From NCBI GenBank assembly GCA_947502305.1, contig CANMZA010000002.1, positions 711,041 through 775,040 on the forward strand: a DNA stretch of 64,000 nucleotides, in the 5' to 3' direction. The position numbers and the translations under genes were made by a program. Source of the DNA: an uncultured Erythrobacter sp. GTDB lineage: Bacteria > Pseudomonadota > Alphaproteobacteria > Sphingomonadales > Sphingomonadaceae. The notes below the pieces were generated by a model. It made no database searches. It was not told the DNA's origin and was given only the letters and a program-made list of their open reading frames with translations. Positions 56,459 to 63,584 of this stretch are shown piece by piece (within the stretch, counting starts at the first letter, position 1; each line of letters begins with the position of its first letter).

Positions 56459-56851
56459 TCAGGGTAGGGGGGCAAAAATTCGGAAGCGAAATTCGAGAAG
56501 CGAGCCGCGTAAGTTCCCGGCCCGCTCTTCGCTGCGCGCGCGCAGGAAACGGATAGAGGCGAGCTCAAAACCAGAATGAAACGGCGGCAGGTCAAGCACC
56601 CGGCTCTCGATTGCGCTGAGTAAGGGGCCATCGGCTTCCGGTTCATCGGCGCGGCTTTCCAGCTCGATCGCGATACGAACTTCACGCCCTGGCCTGTCTT
56701 TGGTGCCCCAGTCGGTCGACGCGCTCGCCGCGATACCAAGCCAAGGCGCGCTTGCGCTGACAGGGGCTTCTTCTTCGATGGCGTTGATCGACGCGAGACC
56801 GGGATCAGTGCGGAGCCAGTTTACCAGCTCCGCGCGGAGGAAATTTTCCAT
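56459..56851 (-). CDS. tail terminator (g8-like, DUF3168)
   Basis: 130 residues. ENFLRAELVNWLRTDPGLAS at the start, PWLGIAASASTDWGTKDRPG in the centre and LRGSLLEFRFRIFAPL at the end match DUF3168. Caps the tail tube at the head side. It starts 4 bases after the stop of the 54-residue ORF. Confidence 0.87.
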   Translation of the reverse strand: MENFLRAELVNWLRTDPGLASINAIEEEAPVSASAPWLGIAASASTDWGTKDRPGREVRIAIELESRADEPEADGPLLSAIESRVLDLPPFHSGFELASIRFLRARSEERAGNLRGSLLEFRFRIFAPLP

Positions 56852-56855
56852 CGTT

Positions 56856-57020
56856 TTAGTCCAATCTCAGGTCAGGCCATAAGGCGCGGGCAGAGCGCCA
56901 GCTGGGGCCGCTTTGCTGAAAAGCGGCGGTGATCGATTGACCTTTGCGCAGCGCCAATTTCTTGGCCTGCGCGCTCAGCCGGCTATTCAGGCGATCATTT
57001 TGCAGGGTCGCAGTGATCAT
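56856..57020 (-). CDS. 54-residue ORF in the g7 slot of the GTA cluster
   Basis: Open frame exactly filling the gap between the adaptor and terminator genes. Its ATG overlaps the adaptor stop (ATGA), like most junctions of this operon, and its TAA lies 4 bases before the next ATG. It is basic and helical (LNSRLSAQAKKLALRKGQSI) and ends SWRSARALWPDLRLD. R. capsulatus GTA has the larger g7 head-tail stopper (about 110 residues) at this position. This could be a reduced stopper or an unrelated small protein; sequence similarity to g7 is not evident. Confidence 0.65.
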   Translation of the reverse strand: MITATLQNDRLNSRLSAQAKKLALRKGQSITAAFQQSGPSWRSARALWPDLRLD

Positions 57021-57574
57021 TGCAGCCGGACCTTGCGCCAGGGCCGCCAGAGCGCCGTAATGCTGGCTGGTGCGGTGCCGTCATTTTTCGACCCGCCGGT
57101 GCGGTCTCGGTCCCGGTAATGAAAGGCGGCAAGGCGTATCAAACCCTGTTTTAGAGCCGCTGGAACTGTGTCCCAGCTGGATGCCAGGCCGGTTCGAATC
57201 TGCAAGGAGACGGCCTGCCCCTCGACATCTGAAAACAACCGAAAAGCAGCATTGCCGCTCTCATCCAGTTCAAATCCGAAGGCATCCGAAGCGAGCGGAC
57301 TGCCAGTGCCGTCCTGAGCCAAAACCTCTGCTTGGATCAGCGCAGTCACAGGCTGGGACGATAGGCCGTACCGGCCGGGGCGAGTGGGCATGCGCTCTTC
57401 GACAATTTGCGACAAAGGCGTTTGCCCGGTGTAGGCCTCGCAAGTGTCGAGGCTGGTCAAAATCAAATTGACGAGCAATCCATCGTCATTGGGCCGACTG
57501 ATCCCGAGCCATGCTTTCAGTTCGGCCAGCGGTGCTCCGCTCACATCGGCTGGCTCTACGATATTGCGCCGCAT
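57017..57574 (-). CDS. head-tail adaptor (g6-like)
   Basis: 185 residues from ATG 57574, with AGGAGA 6 bases upstream. The gp6-type N-terminal helices (LAELKAWLGISRPNDDGLLV, LILTSLDTCEAYTGQTPL) and a C-terminal GLIRLAAFHYRDRD are as in TIGR02215-type GTA/HK97 adaptors. Forms the ring below the portal. Confidence 0.87.
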   Translation of the reverse strand: MRRNIVEPADVSGAPLAELKAWLGISRPNDDGLLVNLILTSLDTCEAYTGQTPLSQIVEERMPTRPGRYGLSSQPVTALIQAEVLAQDGTGSPLASDAFGFELDESGNAAFRLFSDVEGQAVSLQIRTGLASSWDTVPAALKQGLIRLAAFHYRDRDRTGGSKNDGTAPASITALWRPWRKVRLQ

Positions 57575-57606
57575 CGCGGTTCTCCTGCAAACTAATTCAA
57601 AAGGGT

Positions 57607-57659
57607 GCACCCGCGCCGCGTCAGCGAGGCAGGAGAGCCGCCCGGAGCGGCGCGGGTGC
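57607..57659 (-). other. 13-bp perfect inverted repeat between capsid and adaptor genes
   Basis: GCACCCGCGCCGC (57607-57619) and GCGGCGCGGGTGC (57647-57659). A further small stem (GGACCGC / GCGGCCC) follows the capsid stop near 57711-57731. No T-run. Likely an RNA structure that protects capsid mRNA or reduces read-through into the tail genes. Confidence 0.6.
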
Positions 57660-57740
57660 GAGGTGCCGGCAAGGGAGAAAGGGGGGAACTCAACCTCACC
57701 GGGAACTAAGGGACCGCCGGTCAGCGGCCCCTAAGCCAGA

Positions 57741-58904
57741 TCAAGCTTCGATCTTCAGCAGCTTGATTGCATTGGAATCGAGCACTTGACCGCCAACGCG
57801 CTTGGTTGCGTAGAAGTGGACGAACGGCTTGTTGGAGAACGGATCGCGCAGCACGCGGGTCGCGCTGTGCTCTGCGATCAGATAGCCATGGCGGAAATTG
57901 CCGAATGCGATCGGGAATTCACCCGAGCCAACATCGGGCATATCTTCGGCCTCGACCACTGGATAACCCAGCAGGCGATTAGGCTGACCTTCAACCATGC
58001 CCGGCTGCCAAAGGAACGCACCATCCGCGGTTTTAAGCTTGCGGACGGTCGCAAGCGTGGTCGAGTTCATCACAAAGCTGGCGCCTTGGCGGTGGCCGGA
58101 CTTGAGCGAATGAATGAGGTCGATCAGTTTTGCATCCGGTGCAGCATCAAAGCCGTTGGCATCGCCAGATCCGATATATTGCAACTGGCCGAATGTGCGT
58201 GACCCGTCCTCTGCGGTGCTGGTGGCCGCTTGGAGGAAGCCTTCTGGTTGGTTTGTGCCAGAGCCATTGACGAAAGCTGTCCCTTCGGCGCGGGCAAATT
58301 CAATCGCTATTTCGCCAGCAAGCCATGTTTCCAGATCGAAAGCAGCGTCATCAAGCATCGCTTGGCTGGCGGCTGGGTTGGCGTAGAGGTCGCCGCCAGG
58401 CGGTGCGATTTCAGCAAAATTCGGCGTGTCCGTTTCAGGGCGCGAAGCCGTTTCACTGACCCAGCCTGACGCCGTACCGCCGGTTGCCACCAGTTTGCGG
58501 TAACCCGACGTGCCGGTTTGAACGACCTGTGCCAGTGCGCGGATTGGGCTGATTTCAGCAAGTTCGCTGGCGATCATGCTGTCGATCTGCTTGGGCACTG
58601 CAAAGCCGCCATCTGACGGCGAAGCGCCATTGATCGACTTCACTTCGGTTTCGCGTCCACGGCGCAAATAGCCATTGACGAAACCTTTGACTTCTTCGGA
58701 CGCCTGAGCGGAACCGCCGATCGCAGGACGCGATGCGGCACGCGACACTTTGTCCATGCGCGCTTTGACTTCAGCGACATCAGTGCGCAGCACCGCAATA
58801 TCGGCCTCTGCCTGATCTTGACGGGCAACGACATCAAAGCTCTGCTCTACCGGATCGGCGGGATTTGTTGCCAGTGAAGCTGGGGAAGGAATAGTGATAT
58901 CCAT
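57741..58904 (-). CDS. HK97-fold major capsid protein (g5-like)
   Basis: 387 residues from ATG 58904. Residues about 20-65 form a coiled-coil delta/scaffold domain (VARQDQAEADIAVLRTDVAE, VKARMDKVSRAA), removed by the protease in relatives. The HK97 fold follows: GGFAVPKQIDSMIASELAEI, KLVATGGTASGWVSE, NPAASQAMLDDAAFDLETWL and the C-terminal FGNFRHGYLIAEHSATRVLR. Main shell protein. It is preceded by a terminator-like hairpin and followed by strong stems, so it seems to be expressed as a separate dosage unit. Confidence 0.94.
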   Translation of the reverse strand: MDITIPSPASLATNPADPVEQSFDVVARQDQAEADIAVLRTDVAEVKARMDKVSRAASRPAIGGSAQASEEVKGFVNGYLRRGRETEVKSINGASPSDGGFAVPKQIDSMIASELAEISPIRALAQVVQTGTSGYRKLVATGGTASGWVSETASRPETDTPNFAEIAPPGGDLYANPAASQAMLDDAAFDLETWLAGEIAIEFARAEGTAFVNGSGTNQPEGFLQAATSTAEDGSRTFGQLQYIGSGDANGFDAAPDAKLIDLIHSLKSGHRQGASFVMNSTTLATVRKLKTADGAFLWQPGMVEGQPNRLLGYPVVEAEDMPDVGSGEFPIAFGNFRHGYLIAEHSATRVLRDPFSNKPFVHFYATKRVGGQVLDSNAIKLLKIEA

Positions 58905-58932
58905 GGGGTATTGGGCCTTTCTGTTGGGCAAT

Positions 58933-58957
58933 AAAAAGGCCGCCCCAAATGGCGGCC
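58933..58957 (-). terminator. terminator-like hairpin upstream of the capsid gene
   Basis: On the minus strand GGCCGCC (58957-58951) pairs with GGCGGCC (58944-58938) and is followed by T5 and ATTG. It lies between the protease stop and the capsid start. It has the same build as the hairpin before the first GTA gene, including a shared T-run-ATTGC tail. Confidence 0.75.
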
Positions 58958-58994
58958 CGACGTGGATGAGGGAAAACGGGGTTAGAAAAGGGGG

Positions 58995-59408
58995 TTAAGA
59001 GATGAAATGAACCCGCGCGCCGTGCTGCAGCGGGTGCGTAACGAGGCTGACTTCGAACAGATCAATGGCCAGCAATTGCCGCCCGGTTTGAGCATGACGC
59101 GCTTCTTTCGCGCGGTAACCAAAACTCAATCCGCTGACCTTTTGCGTAAGCAGCAAGGACGCCGCGCGGCTTGCCAGACGGTCGATCCGAGCAATCACGC
59201 GGAGGCCTTTTTCATCCTCTGCGACATGTTCAATTTCGCCAACCTTTTGATCCGGGCGGTGCTGCCAAAGCAGCGGGATTGGTGTGCTGCGGCGGGCCAG
59301 AGTTTCGCGGAAAGCTCCGTGGTGGATCGTGTCTTGATCGGCATCAGGGATCCCGAACAGACCGGCGTAACCGGCGAAGCGAATGGACTGTGATTGCGTG
59401 CCCATCAT
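58995..59408 (-). CDS. prohead protease (g4-like)
   Basis: 137 residues from ATG 59408, overlapping the preceding stop (ATGA). HK97 protease family: FAGYAGLFGIPDADQDTIHH then GAFRETL; catalytic His in PLLWQHRPDQKVGEI and Ser in VSGLSFGYRAKEA; ends LFEVSLVTHPLQHGARV. Matures the capsid. An in-frame extension upstream inside the g3.5-like gene is dismissed. Confidence 0.9.
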   Translation of the reverse strand: MMGTQSQSIRFAGYAGLFGIPDADQDTIHHGAFRETLARRSTPIPLLWQHRPDQKVGEIEHVAEDEKGLRVIARIDRLASRAASLLLTQKVSGLSFGYRAKEARHAQTGRQLLAIDLFEVSLVTHPLQHGARVHFIS

Positions 59409-59710
59409 AAGAGTTCCCACACGCCAAGCCTGACGGCGATCCCGATCAACAATCCTGCGAGCAAGCCGCGAACCGCCCAATCGAGCAAAGCGCGCCAAGC
59501 ACTGGCCTTTGCATCACGCCACGCGCTGAGCAATTCGCGCAATTCATCAAGATCGCCTTCCGCTCCGGCATCGGCGAGGCCAAGGCGTTCGAGCACGCGT
59601 TCGGCGGCCAGCTCGCTGGATTCCTCGACAATTGCGCGCAGAGTCATGAGCTCTGCACCTTCTTCATTGGCCTGGATCATCAGGCTCGCAAGCATGTCTT
59701 CGTGGGTCAT
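59405..59710 (-). CDS. g3.5-like small membrane protein (DUF6127-type)
   Basis: 101 residues between portal and protease, with ATGA overlaps on both sides. An acidic N-terminal coiled coil (LRAIVEESSELAAERVLERL) and one C-terminal membrane helix (WAVRGLLAGLLIGIAVRLG). The position is that of g3.5 in GTAs. Role unknown. Confidence 0.8.
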   Translation of the reverse strand: MTHEDMLASLMIQANEEGAELMTLRAIVEESSELAAERVLERLGLADAGAEGDLDELRELLSAWRDAKASAWRALLDWAVRGLLAGLLIGIAVRLGVWELL

Positions 59711-60864
59711 TGGCTGTCTTCCTCTGCCGCAAAGCCGAGCATCTGACGTTTTTCCGCGCGGCTAAGAAACTCCGCGTCAGAGACTTGTTTCCAAAGCCTC
59801 TCTCGGTCCTCAGACAGCGCGGTAATACGATCCAGATCGACCGTGATCGCGGCCTCAGGAAACCACGGGGCAAGCCCTTCTTGAAGCGCCGCAAACAGTT
59901 TTTCGGTTAGCGGCAGCAAGGTCAGTCGCCAGAGCGCCCGATTGGCTTCCCTGTAATTGGAATAAGTGTTGTCGCCCGGCAGGCCGAGCAGCATTGGTGG
60001 AACGCCAAATGCCAGAGCAATTTCGCGGGCTGCGGCGCTTTTCAGTGTTGCAAAATCCATATCTGCGGGCGACATGGCCATGGATTGCCACTTCAACCCC
60101 CCGTCAAGCAGCATCGGCCTGCCGGCATTGACTGATCCAGAAAATGCGGTTTCCAATTCGCACTTTAAGCGCTCAAATTGGTCTGTCGTCAGACCCGCAC
60201 CATCGCCCGCATCATAGACCAAAGCGCCCGAAGGGCGGGCCGCGTTTTCGAGCAGTGCCCGGTTCCATTCTGAGGCCGCATTATGGATTGCAACGGCCTG
60301 CTGAGCTGCCGCGAGCGCGCTGGCGCCTAGATGATCGTCCAGCGGGTGCATCGCTTTGATTTGTATGATATTTGGCCAGCCATCTTCGTCTTCGATAGGG
60401 ATAGTTATGCGATCGCCGACGACTGAATACTCATAGGCGCATGGCCAGCCATCCGGCCCCGCAATGACCTTTATCCGGTCAGGGCGCAGTGCAAACAATT
60501 CGACCGGCTGACCGCTCGCGTCCTTGACGATCTGGACATAGCCATTGCCATGCAAAAGCACTTGAGCGGCCAATGTTTCGATCAGAGATTGCCCTGCGCT
60601 TGTTGCGGACACAAGGGCGCTGACGCTGGTGTCATTGATCGTCATGGGCGCCTGACCGACGCCCTCTGACACAATTCGCACAGCCCGCTGTGCGATGGGA
60701 TTGCCTAAAAAACCTTCGCGGATTGCGCGTTCATATTGATAGTGCCGCCCGCCCGGTTGCTCGGCGAAGGCCGGCATCCAACCTTGCATGGTTCCGGGTG
60801 AAAGCGGCACACGGTTTTCCTCCCCGCCCTTGAAGGCGGAGAGCAGGGTGTCGAGCATTGCCAT
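59707..60864 (-). CDS. HK97-family portal protein (g3-like)
   Basis: 385 residues from ATG 60864 (AAAGGA upstream). Markers: YERAIREGFLGNPIAQRAVR, LHGNGYVQIVKDASGQPVEL, ALRPDRIKVIAGPDG, the tunnel-region LAFGVPPMLLGLPGDNTYSN and YREANRALWRLTLLPLTEKL. Forms the dodecameric DNA gate of the head. Its stop overlaps the g3.5-like gene. Confidence 0.94.
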   Translation of the reverse strand: MAMLDTLLSAFKGGEENRVPLSPGTMQGWMPAFAEQPGGRHYQYERAIREGFLGNPIAQRAVRIVSEGVGQAPMTINDTSVSALVSATSAGQSLIETLAAQVLLHGNGYVQIVKDASGQPVELFALRPDRIKVIAGPDGWPCAYEYSVVGDRITIPIEDEDGWPNIIQIKAMHPLDDHLGASALAAAQQAVAIHNAASEWNRALLENAARPSGALVYDAGDGAGLTTDQFERLKCELETAFSGSVNAGRPMLLDGGLKWQSMAMSPADMDFATLKSAAAREIALAFGVPPMLLGLPGDNTYSNYREANRALWRLTLLPLTEKLFAALQEGLAPWFPEAAITVDLDRITALSEDRERLWKQVSDAEFLSRAEKRQMLGFAAEEDSQ

Positions 60865-60889
60865 TGCAATTCCTTTGTGATGTTTCGCG

Positions 60890-62215
60890 TCAGATATGAC
60901 GCACGCTTGGCCGCGCCGCTGGGCCAAGCATCAGTTCTGTGATTGCCCAGACCAACGCATCGGCGCGGTCGGGGCTGCGGCCTGGGCCGGAGTAATCCCC
61001 GCCAATAAGAAGGCCGCACATTTGGTCTTCGAGTTGCGGGAAATGCCCGCAATGTCGGACGCGGCCCGACGAATAGAGCGCGGCGACAGGCTCAGCCCTT
61101 GCGACTTTGCCGCGGCTGGCATGCACCAACTTAACAGGCAACCGATTGTCGGCGGCCCGCAAAACACTCTCTACCATCGCTCCGCCCTGATTGGCCTCGG
61201 CCACAACGCGGTCGGCTTTCCAATGCGCCGCGGCATCTGCAACGATTTTTGCCCACTGATCGGGCTGTGCCCGGCCCAACGAGCAATCAGCGAGAACCCT
61301 AGAAATACCGTCACTGCCTTGTGCAGCAACGATGATCCCGCATTCATCTCCGTTGGTAGAGATTGGCGGGTCGACCGCCACGACGATGCGGCGCAAGTCA
61401 GGCGAGCAACTGGTCTCTCGCGCGGTTTCGAGCATGGTGCGGGTCCAAAGTGCGCCTTCTATATCCAGCAGCATTTCCCCGGCGATTTCCTGACGGGCCA
61501 ATTGGCTGCCCGCGTACTCTTCCTCAACTGCTGCTAAAAATCGCTGCGGCAAGTTGGTCGCATTGTCATAGGTCGAACCGCGCGTAATGGCGGTTGCACC
61601 AGACTGTTCTTGATCAAGCAAACGTTGCACCAGCGGCACAGCGCGCGGGGTTGTGGTCACCGTAATTCTGGGGTCCTGGCCTAGCCTCAATCCCATCAAC
61701 AAATTGTCCCAAGCCCGCGTGGCGCGATTGTGTGACAGCGGCCATTTGCCTATCTCATCACACCAAGCATGGCTGTGCTGCGGCCCGCGCAGGCTTTCCG
61801 GCTCTGCCGCAGAGTAAAGCTGAACTTGGGCGCCATTCGGATAACGGACCCGTCGCAAGGACGCTTCGAATGTTGGGCGCCGCTCTGGCGGGGAGCAGGC
61901 AAGTAAACCGCTCTCTCCCTCAATCATGACGGCTCTCGCTTCTGCCAAAGACGAGGAAACGAGCGCTATTCGCGCTTCGCTTTGGCTTTCAGCGACCATG
62001 CGCACCCATTCTGCGCCTGCCCGAGTCTTCCCAAAACCGCGCCCAGCCAGGATCAGCCAAGTGCGCCAATCACCATCGGGCGGCAATTGTGCGGCGCGGG
62101 CTAGCAAGCCCCAGTGAAATTCAAATTCGTTCCGTTCTTCTTGGTTCAGCGCCGCAACAATTTGCTTTTGGACATCGCCGGATTGCTCCGCCAACCACCC
62201 AAAATCACTGGTCAC
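60890..62215 (-). CDS. terminase large subunit (g2-like)
   Basis: 441 residues from GTG 62215, overlapping the small-subunit stop by 4 bases. ATPase Walker A AGRGFGKTRAGAEW, an adenine-binding/coupling region (AWCDEIGKW in place of a classical Walker B DE), and nuclease Asp residues in VVAVDPPISTNGDECGIIV and PDRADALVWAITELM. Packages host DNA by headful in GTAs; the phage terminase_6-type domain order is complete. Confidence 0.95.
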   Translation of the reverse strand: MTSDFGWLAEQSGDVQKQIVAALNQEERNEFEFHWGLLARAAQLPPDGDWRTWLILAGRGFGKTRAGAEWVRMVAESQSEARIALVSSSLAEARAVMIEGESGLLACSPPERRPTFEASLRRVRYPNGAQVQLYSAAEPESLRGPQHSHAWCDEIGKWPLSHNRATRAWDNLLMGLRLGQDPRITVTTTPRAVPLVQRLLDQEQSGATAITRGSTYDNATNLPQRFLAAVEEEYAGSQLARQEIAGEMLLDIEGALWTRTMLETARETSCSPDLRRIVVAVDPPISTNGDECGIIVAAQGSDGISRVLADCSLGRAQPDQWAKIVADAAAHWKADRVVAEANQGGAMVESVLRAADNRLPVKLVHASRGKVARAEPVAALYSSGRVRHCGHFPQLEDQMCGLLIGGDYSGPGRSPDRADALVWAITELMLGPAARPSVRHI

Positions 62216-62661
62216 GGCCCTTTGCTTTCCGGTTCAGTTATACGGTGCCGCTCGCTGCGAACTTGCGCGCGAATGGCCTCTACCTTGCGGTCGATAGAGG
62301 CGCGAACTTCGGCGGCGCTAACATTGCGCTGCGCGGCCTGCGCACGCGCCGCATTCTCTCGGTGAGCCGAGAGCAACCGTATGGCGTTGGCGAAATCATA
62401 TTTGTCGGCCGCTTCGGTTTGTTGATCACCCTCGCGCAAACGGCGCAGCACTTCCATTTCTAGATGAACGTACCCTTCCCATAGAGCGGTCAGCCAATCG
62501 CGGGCAAACTCAGGGTCTTCACGGCGGAGTTTGTACGCTTGGCTGGAACTGATGCCGGCATGTTCTGCGGATTTGGTGACGTTGGAACTCTCGGCGAGAA
62601 AGTCGAGGAATTTGGAACGCCGTTCTTTGTTGAAGTTTCGGCGATTGCGGTGCGCGGTCAT
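62212..62661 (-). CDS. terminase small subunit-like DNA-binding protein (g1-like)
   Basis: 149 residues from ATG 62661 (AAAGGAA upstream). A helix-turn-helix near residues 20-45 (SSNVTKSAEHAGISSSQAYK) and a helical oligomerisation part. The C-terminal third (AAEVRASIDRKVEAIRAQVR) is a probable coiled coil. In R. capsulatus the equivalent protein (TerS) lacks strong sequence specificity, which lets the GTA package random DNA. The reading frame is open further upstream, but only across a hairpin. Confidence 0.85.
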   Translation of the reverse strand: MTAHRNRRNFNKERRSKFLDFLAESSNVTKSAEHAGISSSQAYKLRREDPEFARDWLTALWEGYVHLEMEVLRRLREGDQQTEAADKYDFANAIRLLSAHRENAARAQAAQRNVSAAEVRASIDRKVEAIRAQVRSERHRITEPESKGP

Positions 62662-62688
62662 GCTCGTTCCTTTCGTGAAGGGAGCAAT

Positions 62689-62722
62689 AAAAAAGGCGGC
62701 GTTTCCTAGAGGAAAAGCCGCC
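62689..62722 (-). terminator. intrinsic-terminator hairpin in the GTA leader
   Basis: On the minus strand GGCGGC (62722-62717) pairs with GCCGCC (62700-62695), and GGAAA-type inner arms (62711-62715 / 62702-62706) extend the stem. Six T follow (62694-62689) and then ATTGC. It lies 28 bases before the terminase start and about 50 bases after the predicted transcription start, with no gene in between to terminate. Confidence 0.8.
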
Positions 62723-62777
62723 CGGCGGGGTCGCGCCAATGTGCTTGGGAAGAATCGGTATTTCTCGATGTTGCCTT

Positions 62778-62806
62778 CTTCTAACCAAAGAGCGTGACGA
62801 TGTCAA
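62778..62806 (-). promoter_or_regulatory. predicted sigma-70 promoter of the GTA cluster
   Basis: On the minus strand TTGACA (62806-62801) with a 17-base spacer and TAGAAG (62783-62778). The -35 is perfect and the -10 matches 4 of 6. Transcription would start near 62771, giving a leader of about 110 bases that includes the hairpin at 62689-62722. An activator may still be required. Confidence 0.55.
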
Positions 62807-62898
62807 TCAAAATAACCTATTTGGTGAAATTAAGTCAGTTGCATGGATGCTAGCGGTCGCCTAATTCGGGCCCGATACAGCATAGGGATGTTTCAAAA

Positions 62899-63549
62899 TT
62901 GGCTTGGCTTCGCGCATTATACGAATGGACGATGGACAAGGCTGCGCACCCTTATGCGGTGTGGTGGCTCGCTTTTTTCTGTTTCATTGAATCGAGCTTT
63001 TTCCCAATTCCGCCGCATCCCTTACTAGGGTTGATGTGCCTCGCGGAGCCTAAGAAGGCGATCCGGTTTGGTTTGATCGCGACCGTGGCGTCCGTTCTCG
63101 GCGGATTGTTCGGCTATGGCATCGGATATTTTCTCTTCGACGCGGTGGGCATGCCGTTATTGTCGGCAATCGGCCTCGCGGACAGCCTGCCTGCGGCTCA
63201 ATGCACTTTTGACGAATACGGAGTGGCAGCGGTGATTATTGCCGCTGCGACGCCTGTGCCGTTCAAGCTGCTGACCATCACCGCAGGATTTCTGGGTATG
63301 GATTTGGTGCCATTCGTGCTCGCCAGCTTTGCCGGACGCGCGATGATGTTCCTAACAGTGGGAATTTTGTTCCGGGCTTTTGGTGCACCAATCAAGCAAA
63401 TGATTGATCGCTATCTTGGCTTGCTGACAACCCTGTTTGTGATCTTGGTGGTCGGCGGCTTCATCGCTTTCACACAATTCGCAAGCGGCGATGGCGATGA
63501 CAATGATGCGCCGCCTGCCTGCGAAAGCGCAGAAACAGTGCAGGTCTAA
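62899..63549 (+). CDS. YqaA/DedA (VTT)-family membrane protein
   Basis: 216 residues. N-terminal LYEWTMDKAAHPYAVWWLAF and the family motif IESSFFPIPPHPLLGLMCLA, a Gly-rich re-entrant region (GGLFGYGIGYFLFDAVG), and TPVPFKLLTITAGFLGMDLV. About five membrane helices. Members are thought to be lipid scramblases or flippases. The start is uncertain: TTG 62899 fits the YqaA N-terminus, ATG 62932 is internal to it. The last 30 residues are an acidic tail. Divergent from the GTA cluster. Confidence 0.85.
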   Translation: MAWLRALYEWTMDKAAHPYAVWWLAFFCFIESSFFPIPPHPLLGLMCLAEPKKAIRFGLIATVASVLGGLFGYGIGYFLFDAVGMPLLSAIGLADSLPAAQCTFDEYGVAAVIIAAATPVPFKLLTITAGFLGMDLVPFVLASFAGRAMMFLTVGILFRAFGAPIKQMIDRYLGLLTTLFVILVVGGFIAFTQFASGDGDDNDAPPACESAETVQV

Positions 63550-63584
63550 GAGAGGTTGAAGTGATCCCGACCGCGCGCTCGCAG

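Larger units (their letters stand above)
48690..62806 (-). mobile_element. gene transfer agent (GTA) structural cluster, apparently intact
   Basis: About 14 kb on the minus strand holding, in order from the right: small and large terminase, portal, g3.5-like protein, prohead protease, capsid, adaptor, a 54-residue ORF, tail terminator, tail tube, two tail chaperones, short tape measure, fused distal-tail protein, hub, peptidase, baseplate protein and DUF2793 protein. This order is that of R. capsulatus GTA genes g1-g15. Integrase, lysogeny and replication genes and attachment sites are absent, and all reading frames are open. Both points favour a domesticated GTA over a prophage. Regulators (GafA or GafYZ), lysis and head-spike genes are not in the window and are expected elsewhere. 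Confidence 0.9.

Noticed and set aside
48690..62806. Interpretation as an ordinary prophage
   Set aside because: No integrase, repressor, replication, lysis or attachment sites, and the gene order equals that of alphaproteobacterial GTAs; the short tape measure and gp10-type chaperone also favour a GTA.
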